Shown here in pieces: positions 1-13,654 of a stretch of 64,000 bases of DNA. The first letter of the stretch is position 1, and each line of letters starts with the position of its first letter. Under the pieces are notes generated by a model. It was not told the DNA's origin and did no database searches. It worked only from the letters and a program-made list of their open reading frames with translations. This stretch comes from Owenia fusiformis (lineage: Eukaryota > Annelida > Polychaeta > Sabellida > Oweniidae), in contig CAIIXF020000012.1 in assembly GCA_903813345.2 (NCBI GenBank), positions 34,610,572 through 34,674,571 on the forward strand, in the 5' to 3' direction. The position numbers were made by a program, and so were the translations under genes.

Positions 1-955
1 CCATAATAAGGTCACGTAATTCAGTTTAATCAGACGCTTCTAAATTGGTTATAGCAGGGGGGAGGAAGGAGGCACCGATTCTGGACACTTGCTTAGGAGG
101 ATGCTGGTCTTACACTAAAATAAGATAGAAGGCACTCCCATTGCCACATAGCAATCAGTCAGTGCACCTCAATAAGTTTTCCAAAGTTCATTCCCATTCT
201 GTACACAAGAGTTGAAAGAAAATTGTTATTTTTGAATACTGCATCAAAGAATATATCATTTCCCTAAGGTCACAGTCATTGTTTTTTAATGTTAGGTTAC
301 AACTTTAAACAAGTCATAATGATTTTCTATGAGGAAAAAGCTTGATAAAAATAGGTAATTAATTCCCCAGGTTATCTGTCGTGTTTGCGTACCTTTAATA
401 ACCAGCTTCCTTACGATATAAAACTGTTTTCATAAGGATAACTTAAAAGTGAAAAAAGCTTCGGGGATCTATCACTTCATGTAGCCTATTTTATAATATT
501 ATGTATGCTAAGGAGCATTAACGACATGTAGCGAGCATTCGTTTTTTCACCTTGGCTTTAATCTTTATAAACATTTCATGTACCTCTAAAAATATAATTA
601 TTTTTTACTTTGTTTCAATCTTAAGTTTCAAATCATGACGTGTAAATTCCCTTTTCAAAAGATTGATTTTGCTTCTTTGCAAACTCTTGAATCCATGGCT
701 CTAAAATCAGCCAGCTTTTGACATTTTACAACATACAGGTGATGCTCATTTCAGTAAAATTAGACAGCAGAGAATGGGTGTTCACTGGAGTGAGGCGTTC
801 ACTAGACATGGGTGTTCACTAGAGAGAGGTGTTCACTAAGACAGGTTTTACTGTACATATAAAATTAAACAATTACCTACATAATTATAAAACCTCATGT
901 TATTACAGGTATTTTGGTATTAATACTGAGTGTTCTTCATATGATAAAACAGCAA
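1..955. other. No gene seen
   Basis: AT-rich sequence with no supportable coding region. Positions about 775-855 carry several loose copies of a GTGTTCACT motif ending in AGGTTTTACTGT. The same ending closes the small inverted-repeat element that follows at 956-1329, so this is probably a decayed relative of it. Confidence 0.5.
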
Positions 956-1329
956 CAGTAAAACCTGGCTAATATGAACACTATTGGGACACACTAAAAG
1001 TGTTCAGATTAGCAAATGTTCATATTTCAAGATTCTTTTAACACAGGAGTGAAACAAGGGTTGAAACTGGGTCTGAGAAAAAGTGTTCATATTGAGAGAT
1101 GTTCATATACAGGTGTTCACATATACAGGAGTTCACAAATACGGGTGTTGGCATATGCAACTGTTTGCATATACAAGTGTTTGCATATAGCTGTTCGCAT
1201 AAAACTGTTTGCATATAGGTGTTCGCATACAAGTGTTTGCATATACAGGTGTTTGCATATAGGTGTTTGCATACAGGTGTTTGCATATAGGTGTTCACAT
1301 ATAGGTGTTTGCACATACAGGTTTTACTG
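956..1329. mobile_element. Short pogo/Tigger-like MITE with internal tandem repeat
   Basis: The element begins CAGTAAAACCTG and ends CAGGTTTTACTG, a perfect 12-bp inverted repeat that resembles pogo/Tigger termini. Its interior (about 1085-1320) is a degenerate tandem array of 16-19 bp units of the type GTGTTTGCATATACAG. Open frames on both strands here are translations of the repeat, not genes. Related fragments with the same terminal sequence occur near 850, 13690-13880, 15652 and 19012. I see no clean TA target duplication, so the family call is tentative. Confidence 0.5.
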
Positions 1330-2933
1330 TCATAAATTATCAGGAGACAATATTCTTACCGCATCTACTTTATTAGATGAATCATCCACCCATGTATTGT
1401 TCTTATCTGGTATAAAAAGATAAATGATTGATGCTTTAGACTCAAGAATGAGCTTAAGGGGTACAGTCAGTGAATCAACATCTGTTGAAAAATTACAGTG
1501 AAACTGTTTATGTTTGAACACTTCTCTAATTTAAAAACCTCATGATATGAACACTTTTTCTTGATCTCATATTTGCATTTCTATTACACATATTTAAAAT
1601 ATTAAAACTTCAACATTTTTGCTTTTTCTCAACACTTCCTGCTGGTCCAGAGTTGCAGTCAGTTACTAAGACAGTTTTGCAGTAATTGTATTCATACATG
1701 ACGTCCTGTATTTATACCTGACGTCCTCCTGAGTTCACCCTCAAAATGAAACTTTCACTTGATTTGTGCATATCATAACTACTACATCAAAAGTATTCCT
1801 CTTTTTAAAACTCAAATATAAACCCAAATTGTGATAAACCATGACATCTCAGTTCTTTTCAGCCTAAGATATGCCAAGGCATTATGGGTTGATGATTTGG
1901 TGATCCAAAAGAGCCTTGATGTGACGTATTTTGAGATCGCGTTCATCTCAACTTTTTTTTCTTATGACAGTGACAATGCCTATTATGTAATTTTGACAAT
2001 GGGCAATAATTACATGATAACTATCCTAATTTGAAATGACAATTGTTAACTCTTCCCATTAGATGATCTGATATACAAAAATAGGTCTCATCGTTACTAG
2101 CGAAATAGCAACATGTGAAGAGCACAGAATGTATAAATCCAATGAATATATTAGCAATTGGTCCAATCAATTCAAATAGGATTTTCCACCACACTTACTC
2201 TCACCAGAGTGAATATTTTCAATCAATCAATGAAGACCTAAAAGCTTGGCAATACTATAGTAATTAATATGAATGTTTTTCAATGTTTCTGCTTCATTCC
2301 TTTTTCCTGTCAAAATTCCCTGAATTTCTTAAGAATTGTAAAATTCTCTGACCATTTTAGCCTCTTTTGGGACCGTACAAAAATCCTCTGTCTTAATTGT
2401 CAAGATCAGGAGAAACCAAGTGCATTTCAACCACTTCATTACATATATTTTGATGGAGATCTTGATATGATCCCCTAGATTTAAAATAAAGTATTACTGT
2501 TATACAGTTGTATTTACATGCACCTTCGATTCCCAAATAACAAATTACTATAGTAACCTAAACAATCACCAGAATGTCAAGCAATATTATTAATGTTTGG
2601 TGTTAAACATGTTAATTAATCATTAACCCCGATAAAATCACAATATTTTAATACTATAATATAATGAACATTTTAGCATTACTGAAAGGGAAAAATATGG
2701 TTTGTATTTAATATGAAAAGATGTGTAACTGAACATTTTCAGGACATACACGATATGAGATGATTTCTATTATTACCAACATATGAGTCGATATATTTGC
2801 TCTTTGCTACAGAATATATGGTTCTAAATCAAGATCTAAATTAATAACATTACAAAAAAGCTCAACTTTTTGTGAAAGTATAAAGGAACTTGTATTCTGC
2901 TATATGCTACAAACCAGTGAAGGTGTACAATAT
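1330..2933. other. No gene seen
   Basis: AT-rich sequence with only short frames lacking codon structure. I see no repeat, RNA gene or conserved motif that I can support. Confidence 0.4.
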
Positions 2934-3100
2934 ACAATTGTTGACCTCTCCAGAGGTCAACCAGCAAAATTGTATACCGAGACTGTAAACCGAGAAGCTA
3001 CTGTTGACAGAGACCGAAGGTCGAGGTCAACAGTGTTTCAAGGTTTACAGTCGAGGTATATGATTTTGACGGTTAACCGAATGGAGAGGTCTACAATTGT
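2934..3100. repeat. Two-layer fold-back sequence
   Basis: The outer arms ACAATTGTTGACCTCTCCA and TGGAGAGGTCTACAATTGT are near-perfect reverse complements. An inner pair, each containing a GACTGTAAACC-type segment and an ACTGTTGAC-type segment, is also inverted. The whole 167 bp could form one long hairpin, as in a small fold-back MITE. The 72-codon frame across it is incidental. Confidence 0.55.
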
Positions 3101-4869
3101 TTTGTTAGTCAGAAGAAACTAATAATACTCATATATACGACAGTCATCAATCATGGCTTCATTTCACAATCTTTTCTACGAACCACGCCAGCAATAATTT
3201 TTAAGAAAATCTGAAGACAGTGGAAGCTAAACTCTCTGTTTTCGGCACATAACTGCGTACTCACCAGAAAATTAATGTTAATTTTGCGTTTCTATTTGTA
3301 TTGTTGCTATACTCGTCGTGTAGAAAAGTCAAAATATCACTTTCATCAACGTGTACAAAATGTCCGACTACCATGTTTTTTCTGTAAACATTGTGACGTC
3401 ATATTTCCCATAATTCACAAGTGTAGTACAGTAACATACGCGGTCAATAATATGATATCCCATGATGCACAAGTGAGGTACAGGCAAAAATGTTGACCGC
3501 TAATTGACCAATCAGATGCGAGTATTTACAGTGAGGTACTAACAATCAAAATTGTTCACCCAACCATTCCTATGCACAAGGGACACAGTTTGGTTTGATT
3601 GTATTTAAATGTTATTTATATAATGAATATTTTGTTTATTTAAGCATTTTAACTTATCCTTCATTTATGCCAAAAACAACATTTTATTTGCATATTTTGT
3701 GTTTAAGTATGTGTCACTTCAATTTCAAACTGGTATTCATATAATTTAGTATACTACACATCTCATTACTCTCCTTTTACTTGACTTTAAATGATGAATT
3801 CATACCATAGAGATACGGGATGATGACAAAATATCAACAGTTGTGAAATAGAGAAGTTAATCATTTGCTCAGGGAGGGAAGGGGGGGGCATTCTGGTATG
3901 CCAGAGCCCGCTCTTATCTGCTGTCTGCGAGAAAGACAAAGGGGGTGCGGTGATCGCGATGGGAGGGGGAGGGGGGTTAATAGGAATTCCATGTGTGAAG
4001 AATGTTGACTTCTAAGATACCAACCAGCGCAGTGCAGTGCAGATCAATATTTTAAAAATTCATAACACATGAAGAAGGAGAGGGGACCATAATGAAATGA
4101 ATTTAATTTTTCACAACTGTCCATATTTTGACACATCCCCTTTAGGAGTATAACTAATACATCATTTTATATTTAATCTAATTTCATGTTCAAATTAATT
4201 GAGACAAGTCACAGGATCAAGTAACCATTGATTTGGAAGAGCCAATAATATTAATGCAACCTTCTCCGACAAATAGGTCCTGCGTGATCATTTGTAAAAT
4301 TCGCTTGATTTTTCTCTTACATTAGATAATTAAGTATTTGATATGACTTCTGATATGATTTCTCCATATCATAGACTCAATGGCAAATGTGCTCTATGAC
4401 AAAAGAAAACAAGCCATTAACATGCAAAATGTCACAACCTGCCATTTGTTACACATGCCAAATGCCGAACCCCAACTGCCAAACACTAATCGCCAACTGC
4501 CGAACACTGTCCATAAAAAAGTTTGAGACTAAAATAATATGTCACCACTTGTGATGGTGGTGATGACATAAAAAATTTGATTTTACCTTAGATGGATTTC
4601 AATCAATGAGAAAAAAACAGGCAAAATTTGGGGAAATTCAGATCATTTTATCGAGGAAACTGTCACACAATTTCTCAAAATCACATCCTGAGAAAATCTG
4701 AGAAAATCGCATTGACAGCTGCTTATGCAACCCCTGTGTTATAAATCAGTCATCTATCACGTTCTGCTAAATTGTACATATTACGCAATCATACTTATGT
4801 GAATTCATTCTACCTCAACTCCAATTTTTCATTTCCCTTGAGAGCTGCAGGAGCGCTTCTTGACTTACA
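3101..4869. other. No gene seen; G-rich tract
   Basis: Non-coding as far as I can see. A purine-rich stretch with runs of seven or more G lies at about 3868-3980. The remainder is AT-rich with no supportable feature. Confidence 0.4.
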
Positions 4870-5160
4870 ATGGTACATTTGGGACATCAATTTCTGAATA
4901 TCAAAATTAAAATGCAACACATATTAGGAGAATTGCCAAGGATGAAGTTCTACTTTTCTTTAAGCAAATCCGATTTTGAAGATTCAGCCCAAAGAAAACT
5001 GCTTTTAGAAGATTTCTTTAGAACATTATCTCAAAATGTAATTCTCAACTTACATTTCAAATGTTGCCCATTGCCTATTCCAATTGCTTATAATAAGGCA
5101 GGGATGACTGACAAAGAATTAGAAAAGACAATAGGCGACATTTGCAAGTACAAAAATTGA
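4870..5160 (+). CDS. Unassigned 96-codon open frame
   Basis: An ATG-started frame of 96 codons with a fairly even amino-acid composition, unlike the surrounding low-complexity frames. It contains an acidic/amphipathic stretch (SKSDFEDSAQRKLLLEDFF). An in-frame TGA lies three codons upstream of the ATG, so the frame is not simply the middle of a longer exon entering from a nearby acceptor. I recognise no domain. It could be a small gene, a decayed transposon fragment or chance. No promoter or poly(A) signal decides between these. Confidence 0.2.
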   Translation: MVHLGHQFLNIKIKMQHILGELPRMKFYFSLSKSDFEDSAQRKLLLEDFFRTLSQNVILNLHFKCCPLPIPIAYNKAGMTDKELEKTIGDICKYKN

Positions 5161-5590
5161 ATCATTTTGAGATCACAAGCTCCTTTTTAGAAGGTTATAT
5201 TGATTGTTCAATGAGAACATTATGAGCTAAAAACATGTGAACTAACATGTAAGTCTAACCCCTTAAAGCTGCTCCTATCCCCCCCCCCCCACTGGGCTCT
5301 TCGACAGAAATCACCCCCTCAATGGAAGTAGATAAGGACACAGTCGAAAAATATATTTTGAAACCATTTTGAGCTTAATGAAAGATTATAGAATGATGAA
5401 CAAATGGGGCAAATCTTGTGTAGAAATACTTACGATAAATGTGTCATTTCAAAGATTTTTCATTGAATTGCTTCGATCGGCGCCGACGATATGATTTTGG
5501 AAAGGTTTCTAAATGAAGAACGTGACGTCACTTCCGAATCATAGCATTCAAAATAAGTAGCCTTTAATTACTTCCCACTCATAATAACAC

Positions 5591-5656
5591 GTTGGTCTAG
5601 CAGTAGAATTCTCGCTCAGCACGCGGGAGGCCCGGGTTCGAATCCCGCAATTGCCT
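5591..5656 (+). tRNA. tRNA-like sequence (pseudogene or SINE head)
   Basis: A TGGTCTAGCAGTAGAATTC box A and a GGGTTCGAATCCC box B are spaced as in a tRNA. The CTCGC...GCGGG anticodon stem resembles tRNA-Gly, but the loop reads TCAGCAC, which would give anticodon AGC. The acceptor stem does not pair: AACACGT faces AATTGCC. I read it as a degenerate tRNA-derived sequence, not a working gene. A T-rich run follows immediately. Confidence 0.5.
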
Positions 5657-8600
5657 TTTTATTTTTTTAACTAAATGATTGTTCTTTGATATTACGCAGA
5701 AAAAAAACAATTTTTATTAACATAAACTTTGTATTAGAGCTTAAAAATGTAAAAACAATATATGTCAACATATTGAGTTTTGGTGCGATGTGCAGGTTTA
5801 ATCTTCAGTTTCCTGTTCGATTGTTCAAACCATTACCTTGGGTATCAAAGATGTTATATGATATACCAAAACAAAACCTTAGAACAAAGGAAAGAGTTAT
5901 AATACCTGTATCAACACAGTTCATATTATTACTTTATTCATATACAACTTTATGTCATATATATGTCACCTTAACCCAACCCGTCACAACCTTATCTCAT
6001 TATTATGCTAAACCTACCCTTCAAAACCCAACCACCCTTTAAACAAGGTCCCAGACAACCTTGGGGACAAATGAACTCAACGTTCATGTTTAAAAATGTA
6101 AAACGGAGTGGAAAAAGTACAAAACAAGATATATCAGACAAAAAAAGATAAACTTAACATTTTTAAAAATCCAATAAAATAGATTTTTTGGGAATATAGG
6201 AAAAATGGCAGTGTAATATAAAAGATCAATGTGGAAATTTAAGACATGGGTAGAGTCTATAATTTTTTTCCAATAGTGATGTTAACTTATTTAGCATCAG
6301 AGACTGAATGATGAAAGATTAGATAAAAATGAATCTCAGGAGTAACTCAAACATCTTCAAACATTTTAATAATAATTTTCAGTTTTCTGAATGATCAAAA
6401 ATAACTTCAATTTTAGTGATAAAAATCATATTTTATTTCTTGAAACCTTTAAGAGCATATGCATTTGGGCCAATCAATTGAACTCATTTGTATACCTACA
6501 TTAAATGCAAAATGAAGGTCACACATATATTTTAGTCCAACTTGTCAAGTTGTACACAAGGCCAGATGAAGCTCTCTTTTGAGAAGTGAATTCAAACTTT
6601 AGAGAGACATTGCAAATCACTATTCTGAACAGTTGAAAAACATCAATTGTAACTGTCGAGAGCTCTACATAATCAAACTGTATAATTCAAGCCGTTCAAG
6701 CTCTATAATGTAATAGACCTGGAACGTCATTACAATGCTTTATAACTTGGCATTTCATAAATCCAATAAAGCGAAAATTGTTAGAACAACATTTCTTTAT
6801 TGTGGATTTAATCCAATAATACTTAGCTGATATACCCTTACAAAAATTTAATGATCTCAAATTATTAGAAATATAATTTATAATATTTTTAACATAACTA
6901 ACCAAATTACGAGCCTCTTTATACATTTACTTATATCATACTTTTTATATATCTCCAATTTTAAAAACAAAAAGATGATGATGTTTATTGTTAATCAGTT
7001 TTAAATTATTTGGAAGGGGTTTATAGAAACATCAATTGCAGCCAGAAGGCAAGTAAGTTTAATCTGAATTCCCTCCAAGTTAAATCAACCCTCTTATTAT
7101 GTAAAAGGTGGCAATTTATACATTTGGTATACTTTTAACTGATTTGAGTGAATACTGTATTTCTATAATCACTGGTGATCCACTTGATTACGCTGGAACC
7201 GTTTCGATAACAAAATGTCGGGAAAAATCGTAATTTCGACGTTCAACATTTTGTTACCTATATAATATGAACACCTTTCGAAAACACTGGCCAAGTGTTC
7301 ATATAAGGAGGTGTTCATATAATATTCTTAATCATGTGAGTCAACTGAAGATAACCAAATCTGAACTGACAAAAAGTGTTCACATTGAGAGGTGTTTGCA
7401 TTATGTGTTCAAAAATAAAAGTTTGAAGTTGTATACTATTGGCAAAGTGTTTGTTCCAATGTCAAAATAGTTTTTTCAGGTAAAAAGACGAAAAGATAAT
7501 TTCAAACATCTCAGTCAGGGAATCTAGAATTAAATACCTATCAATAAGAAAACTCTTAAGGAGAAAAGTGATCCTGAAGCTCAGAGTCTAGTACTGAACC
7601 ATAGTGATATGATGAATCTATATTGAAAAGGGTGGGTAAGAGAGAATCAACTTATGTTCATCTTCAGAATAACTGTTCAATCATGATAAATCATATTTAT
7701 CTTATGTTTTATCCTTTTTACATGCTATTATTGTATAATATTCAGTCAAGTTTAGACTGGTAACAATCATGATTTGCCAGTAGGGTGTGGTGGGAGCTAA
7801 ATAGAGGGTGGTGCTGTGCCACAGTCTAAAAGCCTGGCTAAAGCCCTGGGTATACAGACTAAAGACTATTTCAAACACCTCGAAGTCAGGGAATCTAAAT
7901 TATATATATAGTGTATCTATAAGAAAAAATCTGAATGAGAAATGTAACCCTGAATCTCAGAGGCAAGTAATATTATGATGGATCCATATTGAAAAGGGTA
8001 AGTGAGAATCAACTTGTGAACCATCTTATATGAGTGCTTATGGGATAACAATGACTCTTGATACAATCCACACACACATTTCCCTACCAGAACACGCACT
8101 TGAAAAAAGCTTACATGTATTCTACACTCCCTACAAAAAGTTTGGTAACACCAACAACTTATTGGACTTATCTGATGCTCAAGGCTTTTCATGATTGAAC
8201 TTGAATTATATTTAATTTTAATTAGCTTGAAATCTCTGATAAAAGCTATGTTTTTTATATGAATCTAATAAAAAATATGAACAGGTGCAATACAGGTTCT
8301 GCCTAATTGAGGTTGCTACGCTTAAGGAGGGGCTGTACATATGTAGGTTGTAGGTCTTAAGTAGTTATAAACTTCATAAACATGTTCATCTGAAAATATA
8401 ACACACTTACTCTTGTTAAAATTTGAAAATTCAAAATCAAGCCAAAATTAAGAATTTTGACCATGAAATGAAAAATATTATTTCAAAACATGGACTCACA
8501 ATTAGAATTTTAAATATATTTCAAGTTTCAAAATGTCCTCATTTTATACTTCTTTTTATTATTTGCATCCAAGGTATACTATAGGTTGTTAAAATTCAAC

Positions 8601-9114
8601 ATGATCTCTGATCTGAATTCTCAGAAGGAATCACACGTCGTTAGTTACGGCACTAACTCATGTATGCATGTCGTCGTTAACACTATGTTGGGACAAAACT
8701 TGCGTAAAAACAATCGTGAGTTGAATCTCTAACATGCATATCATCATCAATCATTTTATGCATCCATATTTGATATTTTGGATTTTTGACGTCTAATCTC
8801 TTCCCATACATTGATCTCATATCATATCATATTATCACATTTATCCTTTTCCATTCCCATACATTGATCTCATATCATATTATTACCCTTTTTTACATTT
8901 TCCCTTTTCAAGATTCATTTCATTTTTTGTTAAAAGAGAGCTTCATGTACTCTCCTTGAATAGAAGAATTTCTTTTTGATCTTGTCATACCCAACAAGAT
9001 CAAATTAACCCCCCCCCCTTCTTGTTCCAATTGGGTGTCAGACCTTCTGAATTCTCCTTAATGTAATTCTTGGCAATTAGACATATACCACATCAATCAT
9101 GTGTATTAAAAGTT
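5657..9114. other. No gene seen; local duplication
   Basis: AT-rich and without supportable genes. A segment near 7545-7640 (TCAGGGAATCTA..., AAGAAAA..., GAATCTCAGAG-type text) is repeated in diverged form near 7880-8010. Short GTGTTCATAT-type repeats at 7265-7400 resemble those at 1085-1320. The 118-codon frame at 5686-6042 has low-complexity composition and I do not call it. Confidence 0.35.
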
Positions 9115-9119
9115 ATTGA

Positions 9120-9245
9120 CTGATTTTAAGTGCAGTACAGGATATATTCTGTTTGAGAATACCGTATTGGAACGAGACAAAGTCGAGTGCCAATACAGAA
9201 TATCGAGAGCTGAATATATCCTGTGTTGCACTTCAAATCATTCTA
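9120..9245. repeat. Imperfect palindrome
   Basis: The left arm contains AGTGCAGTACAGGATATATTC and CCGTATTGG. The right arm contains their reverse complements, CCAATACAG and GAATATATCCTGTGTTGCACT. The centre is a short AACGAGACAAAGTCGAG stretch. This is probably a small fold-back MITE. Confidence 0.5.
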
Positions 9246-9551
9246 TAACGTTTTTATCATGTGATCCTCTGTATTGCTACTGAGAATGTACAGAAACAGA
9301 GATCATAGTAAACAAGTTTTTTTTTCCTCTTTTGAAAAACACTTATAAACGCCACTATTTAAACCACTTCATAGTCGATAACACTATAAAATATATCATA
9401 ATTATGCAGTTTGGTGTTTTTTGTACAAAAAAGCCTTCTAATAAATCAAACAAATAAGGTAACAGAATTCTTTAAGATGCATGTAGACAAATTCAATGTC
9501 TTGTAAAGCGTTAAATAAACTCCAGAATAGATTGGCTAATTATTTCATGAT

Positions 9552-10804
9552 CCCCAGCCTATAGTGAGGCGCAGTTTAGGTATACTTTTGAGGCGCAGTT
9601 TTGGTATACTCATGAGGCGTACTTTAGGCGCAATTTACAGGCGCAGTCCTGTGTTAAAATCCCATAGGCAGGCGCGTTTCAATTATGCTAATTATACCAA
9701 TAGTATACCTAGAGGCGCAGTATTGGTATACGCCTCATATCAGGTATATACCTCATATCAGGTATACGCCTCATGTCAGGTATACGCCTCATTATACCTG
9801 TTTTATAGGTATTATTTTGATATATACCTGCTTTTCAGGTATCGCTTGTTAAGAGGTATACTATTCCTATCATTTTGATTTATTGGGGCAGCAACTAGGG
9901 CTTATTATTGGTAAATACCTACTTTTCAGGTATACGCCTGATAAGAGGTACATACCTAGTTTGTTGGTATAGTTTTATTTCTTAGTTGTTATGAGGAAAG
10001 TGTTTGGTAAATGTAGTAACCTCCATAATTAAATGAGTTGTACATTTAGTTTAAATTGCTTTGTTGTTTTCTAGCAATAGCTTGTCTCATTAATAAGATA
10101 CAGGTCTATGAAAACTTTAAAATGATGCAGCAAAAATTACGTAATATTCTTATATAAATTATATGTCAATTTCTTATATATTGTATTTTTGTTTTATATT
10201 TTAAATTTTAGCATATTTTGGATTTTTATTATTTTCAGGCATCTTACTTTAGGTCTCCCAGGCTTTTTGATTATTTTTTAACAATTTTTGATAATACGCC
10301 ATTGAGGAGTTGAAAGGACAATTTATTGGTCTGTTTATCCAATATATAATCTGTCTCTCTTATGATCCTAATCAAATACTATGATAAAAATGGAAAATTT
10401 TTTGGAAATATATTGCTTGCAAATTCTCTAAGTTTTTGAGGCGTACTTTTGGTATATCTATCTGTAGATTTAATCATTAGAGTTTTTAAGGCGCACTTTT
10501 GGTATATACGCCTGTAAATAAGGTATATAATGAAAATGTGTAAGTTTTTGAGGCGCACTTTTAGTATATACGCCTTGAAATGAGGTATATAATGAAAATG
10601 TATAAGTTTTTGAGGCGCACTTTTGGTACATACGCCTGGAAATGAGGTATATAATGAAAATATTAAAGTAAATGAGGTATTGATTTGGTATACGCCTCAA
10701 GAATACCTGAAAAATGAGGCATACTTTTGGTATATACCTGTAAGTGAGGCGTAAATGAGGTATACTTTTGGTATACGCCTGCTATACCTGTCAATAGGCT
10801 GGGG
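9552..10804. mobile_element. 1.25 kb element with subterminal repeat arrays
   Basis: The element begins CCCCAGCCTAT and ends ATAGGCTGGGG (one base of looseness), giving 11-bp terminal inverted repeats. Just inside each end lies an array of imperfect units of the type GAGGCGCACTTTTGGTATA or its complement. The arrays lie at about 9565-9970 and 10435-10790, around a 460 bp AT-rich core without an open frame. Clustered subterminal repeats are typical of transposase-binding regions in non-autonomous DNA transposons. No target duplication is evident. The short ORFs on both strands are repeat translations. Confidence 0.65.
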
Positions 10805-12519
10805 AGGTACATCCATTATTTTGTGAGCTCCATTTTCTGTTAATTGAATGATACTGAGTTTGTATAGCAACAAAAGCTTTTTTAATATACTAGTGGATCC
10901 CTCATAGGCATATTAAGCTTGGTTTAAGTAATAATTCAATTCCCTTGGAAGACAACAATTCTCACTGGGCTGATATAATTGGAAACTGAAATTGTAGCTC
11001 AAAAAGCAGTTTTCACAGGATTTTTATATCAAATTGGTGCAAAATTCTCATTTGCACAATTCAGCCCAAAATTGGTCAAAATAAGCCAATCTTTTAAGAT
11101 TTTTGTCATTTTCAAGTGGGTGCATATATATTTTTAGGTGTTTTTAAAATCTCAGGTGGGTGCTATGCCCATTTGCTTAAATGCTGGGGGAATCACCGAA
11201 AAGATGCATTAATGTTTCAAGCATAGAAGAACAACATCATAGAAAATTCACTTAGGTTTTTTTGGGGTTTGGAGAAGTAATAATTTACAGCCTGGATCTA
11301 ATGAGTCACAATGGGTGGGTGGGAGCGGGGGTAATAGATAGGGGAACGAAGGGTGGGAAATACATAGGGGAAGGGTCAGCAAAACAGGGGGGGGGGGATA
11401 ATAGATAAGGGGAGGATGGGTACTAGATTGATAGGGGGTTAAGCACACAGTTGAGGGGGTGATAAATAGGGAAATGGGGGGGATGGATAAAAAAGGAGAA
11501 GGTAACCAGAATTTGACTAACACAAGATGAGAATCGTTTCACACCATACCCACAGGCTTATAGCTAATAGTATGGTATCTTTAATTGGAGCAAAATCAAA
11601 ATGTCTCTGTATTTTCTAAAGGTATTCTGTTGAAAGAGTATATTCTCAGGTGTTTCACTAAAATTTCTCACAACAGGCTATAAATAAATCATAAATTTAA
11701 CATGGAAAAGTTGAAAAGTCCCCAAAAACAACAGGCAATTTTGTGAAAACAACCAGTGAAAATCGTCTGTTGCCTGCTGCTAATGAAACCCCTGATTCTA
11801 TACAGCCTTAGAAATGCATTTTTTACCCTTAGTACTAAAATATTCATAAGTGACAGATACAGCATCAATAAACTGTATAAAACTGTAACTTACAGTTCAT
11901 TGATAATCAAGGACCTAAGCTACAGAAAAACAAATCAGCCTTATTAAAATACAGTAAAATGTGTATACAGCGAACACCTACCCTGGGATGATGATGATGA
12001 GTATGAGGCAAATTTCTACATCTTGATTCATCAAGCTTTGGAAATGGAACGTAGCGATGAAGCGTGGGAATCGCCATGCCGTTTCTAAGAGAATGTTTCT
12101 TGCTTGGTTTTAATATATGAAATATGTTGCTTAAATAAAGTTAATGAAACGTATGATACACCTTATCGACTGTTTCTAAGAGAATGGTGTTTGCTAGTAT
12201 ACGCCTTACAGTATGCAATATGTTATTTATAAATGCCTATATGTCATAAATCTTGGATTAACATGCATAGAATAAATTGAGTCATACTTTATCATTGCAA
12301 GTTTAGTTCAAATCATGGTGCTTGCATACATACACAAGGCAGATAATATATTAGCTAGAGCTATGATCAATCACACAGTGTTTCGTATCTATTTTTTGAA
12401 ATATTGCTTCTATACATAATAAGAGGTGACATATTAATCTATAGTAATAATTCACAAACAGTAATTGAGATGATATGAACCCATAAATGTCCCATTACGA
12501 GCCTGTGGGTTAATTCTGG
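10805..12519. other. No gene; repeat fragment and G-rich tract
   Basis: About 10990-11180 resembles the interior of the CAGTGATCT element at 15685-15855 (CACAGGATTTTT, TTGGTGCAAAATTC, CAAGTGGGTGCA). It is probably a decayed relative. About 11290-11500 is a G-rich, purine-biased stretch, and the 91-codon frame opposite it is composition-driven. Confidence 0.4.
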
Positions 12520-12524
12520 GAATA

Positions 12525-12745
12525 TGTTGCTTTAATTCTTTGCGTATGTGTTTTAATTCTTGGAATATGTTGTTTTAAATCTTGGTATATGTTATTTTAA
12601 TTCTTGGAGTTTGTTGTTTTAAATATTGGGATCTGTTTTGATACTTGGAATATGTTGTTTTAAATCGTGGTGTATGTTGCTTTAATTCTTTGTGTATGTT
12701 GTTTTAAATCTTGGAATGTGTTGTTTTGATTCTTGGAATATGCTG
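12525..12745. repeat. Minisatellite, about 27 bp unit
   Basis: Diverged tandem copies of a unit like TTTTAATTCTTGGAATATGTTG follow one another about eight times. Confidence 0.7.
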
Positions 12746-13654
12746 TTAAACAACATTAAACAACAATCTGTTGTCGAAGTAATAAGAGATAATAGTTCTC
12801 TTCAAGAGGTTATGGAACCAAGGATGTCCTCAGAAAAAATAACAAATTGAAGAGAAAAACAAATTAATTTGACACATGTCAAAACACATGTTATGAATAT
12901 TTAAGAATGAAATGTCAACAGCCTACAGCGTCAGGCAATATATACTATTTAAGACTTTTCCAATTATATTTTACCAAATCATCCATTGTTTTGTTTATAT
13001 CAGTAAGCTATCACCCAAATCAAACTACAATGTACGAAGATTTTTAGACAGAACAACCAGGCAGTATTGCCTCATTTTGGGGTCTATATCCCTATTTGAA
13101 CTCTTTTAGGTGGGATTATTTCAATGAGATCGTTGATTATGTCTGTGGTTTTCATTCATTATATACCCTATCCTAATTTAACCTATTTTGGCCAGAATCT
13201 CAATTTTTTACCATTTTGGTGAACACAAATAGATTTTCAAGAGAGTGGCACTTTTATTTCTCTATTTATTTCATTTAATATTTAGAAGCTACATCTTTGG
13301 AACGATGGTACACTAAAATCATAATAATCAGATTTTCAACACGGTGACATGTAATCGATGCAATTTTCAACAGGTATGGCAACTAGCTGCTCTAATGCTC
13401 GAAGAACGCTGCATACATTTCATATGTAAGTGAATACAGGTGGGTCTTTTGTGTCTTAATGAAGGATGACTCAACCAACCACCAGAGCCATACAAGTAAA
13501 GAACAATAGCATATTATACACTTATACATAAATAAAGGAAATCGTGAATCTGAGTTCATTGTTTTTTGAGTATTTCATATATTGATCTCCTGATGAATCA
13601 TCTTAAGAATTTACCTGACTAATCCATTTTTTATTACAGATTTTTATGTACAGC

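Noticed and set aside
1016-1423. 135-codon frame rich in Ile/Cys/His repeats
   Set aside because: Translation of the 16-19 bp tandem repeat in the pogo-like MITE.
5686-6042. 118-codon frame after the tRNA-like sequence
   Set aside because: AT-driven composition, no domain, no splice or poly(A) context.
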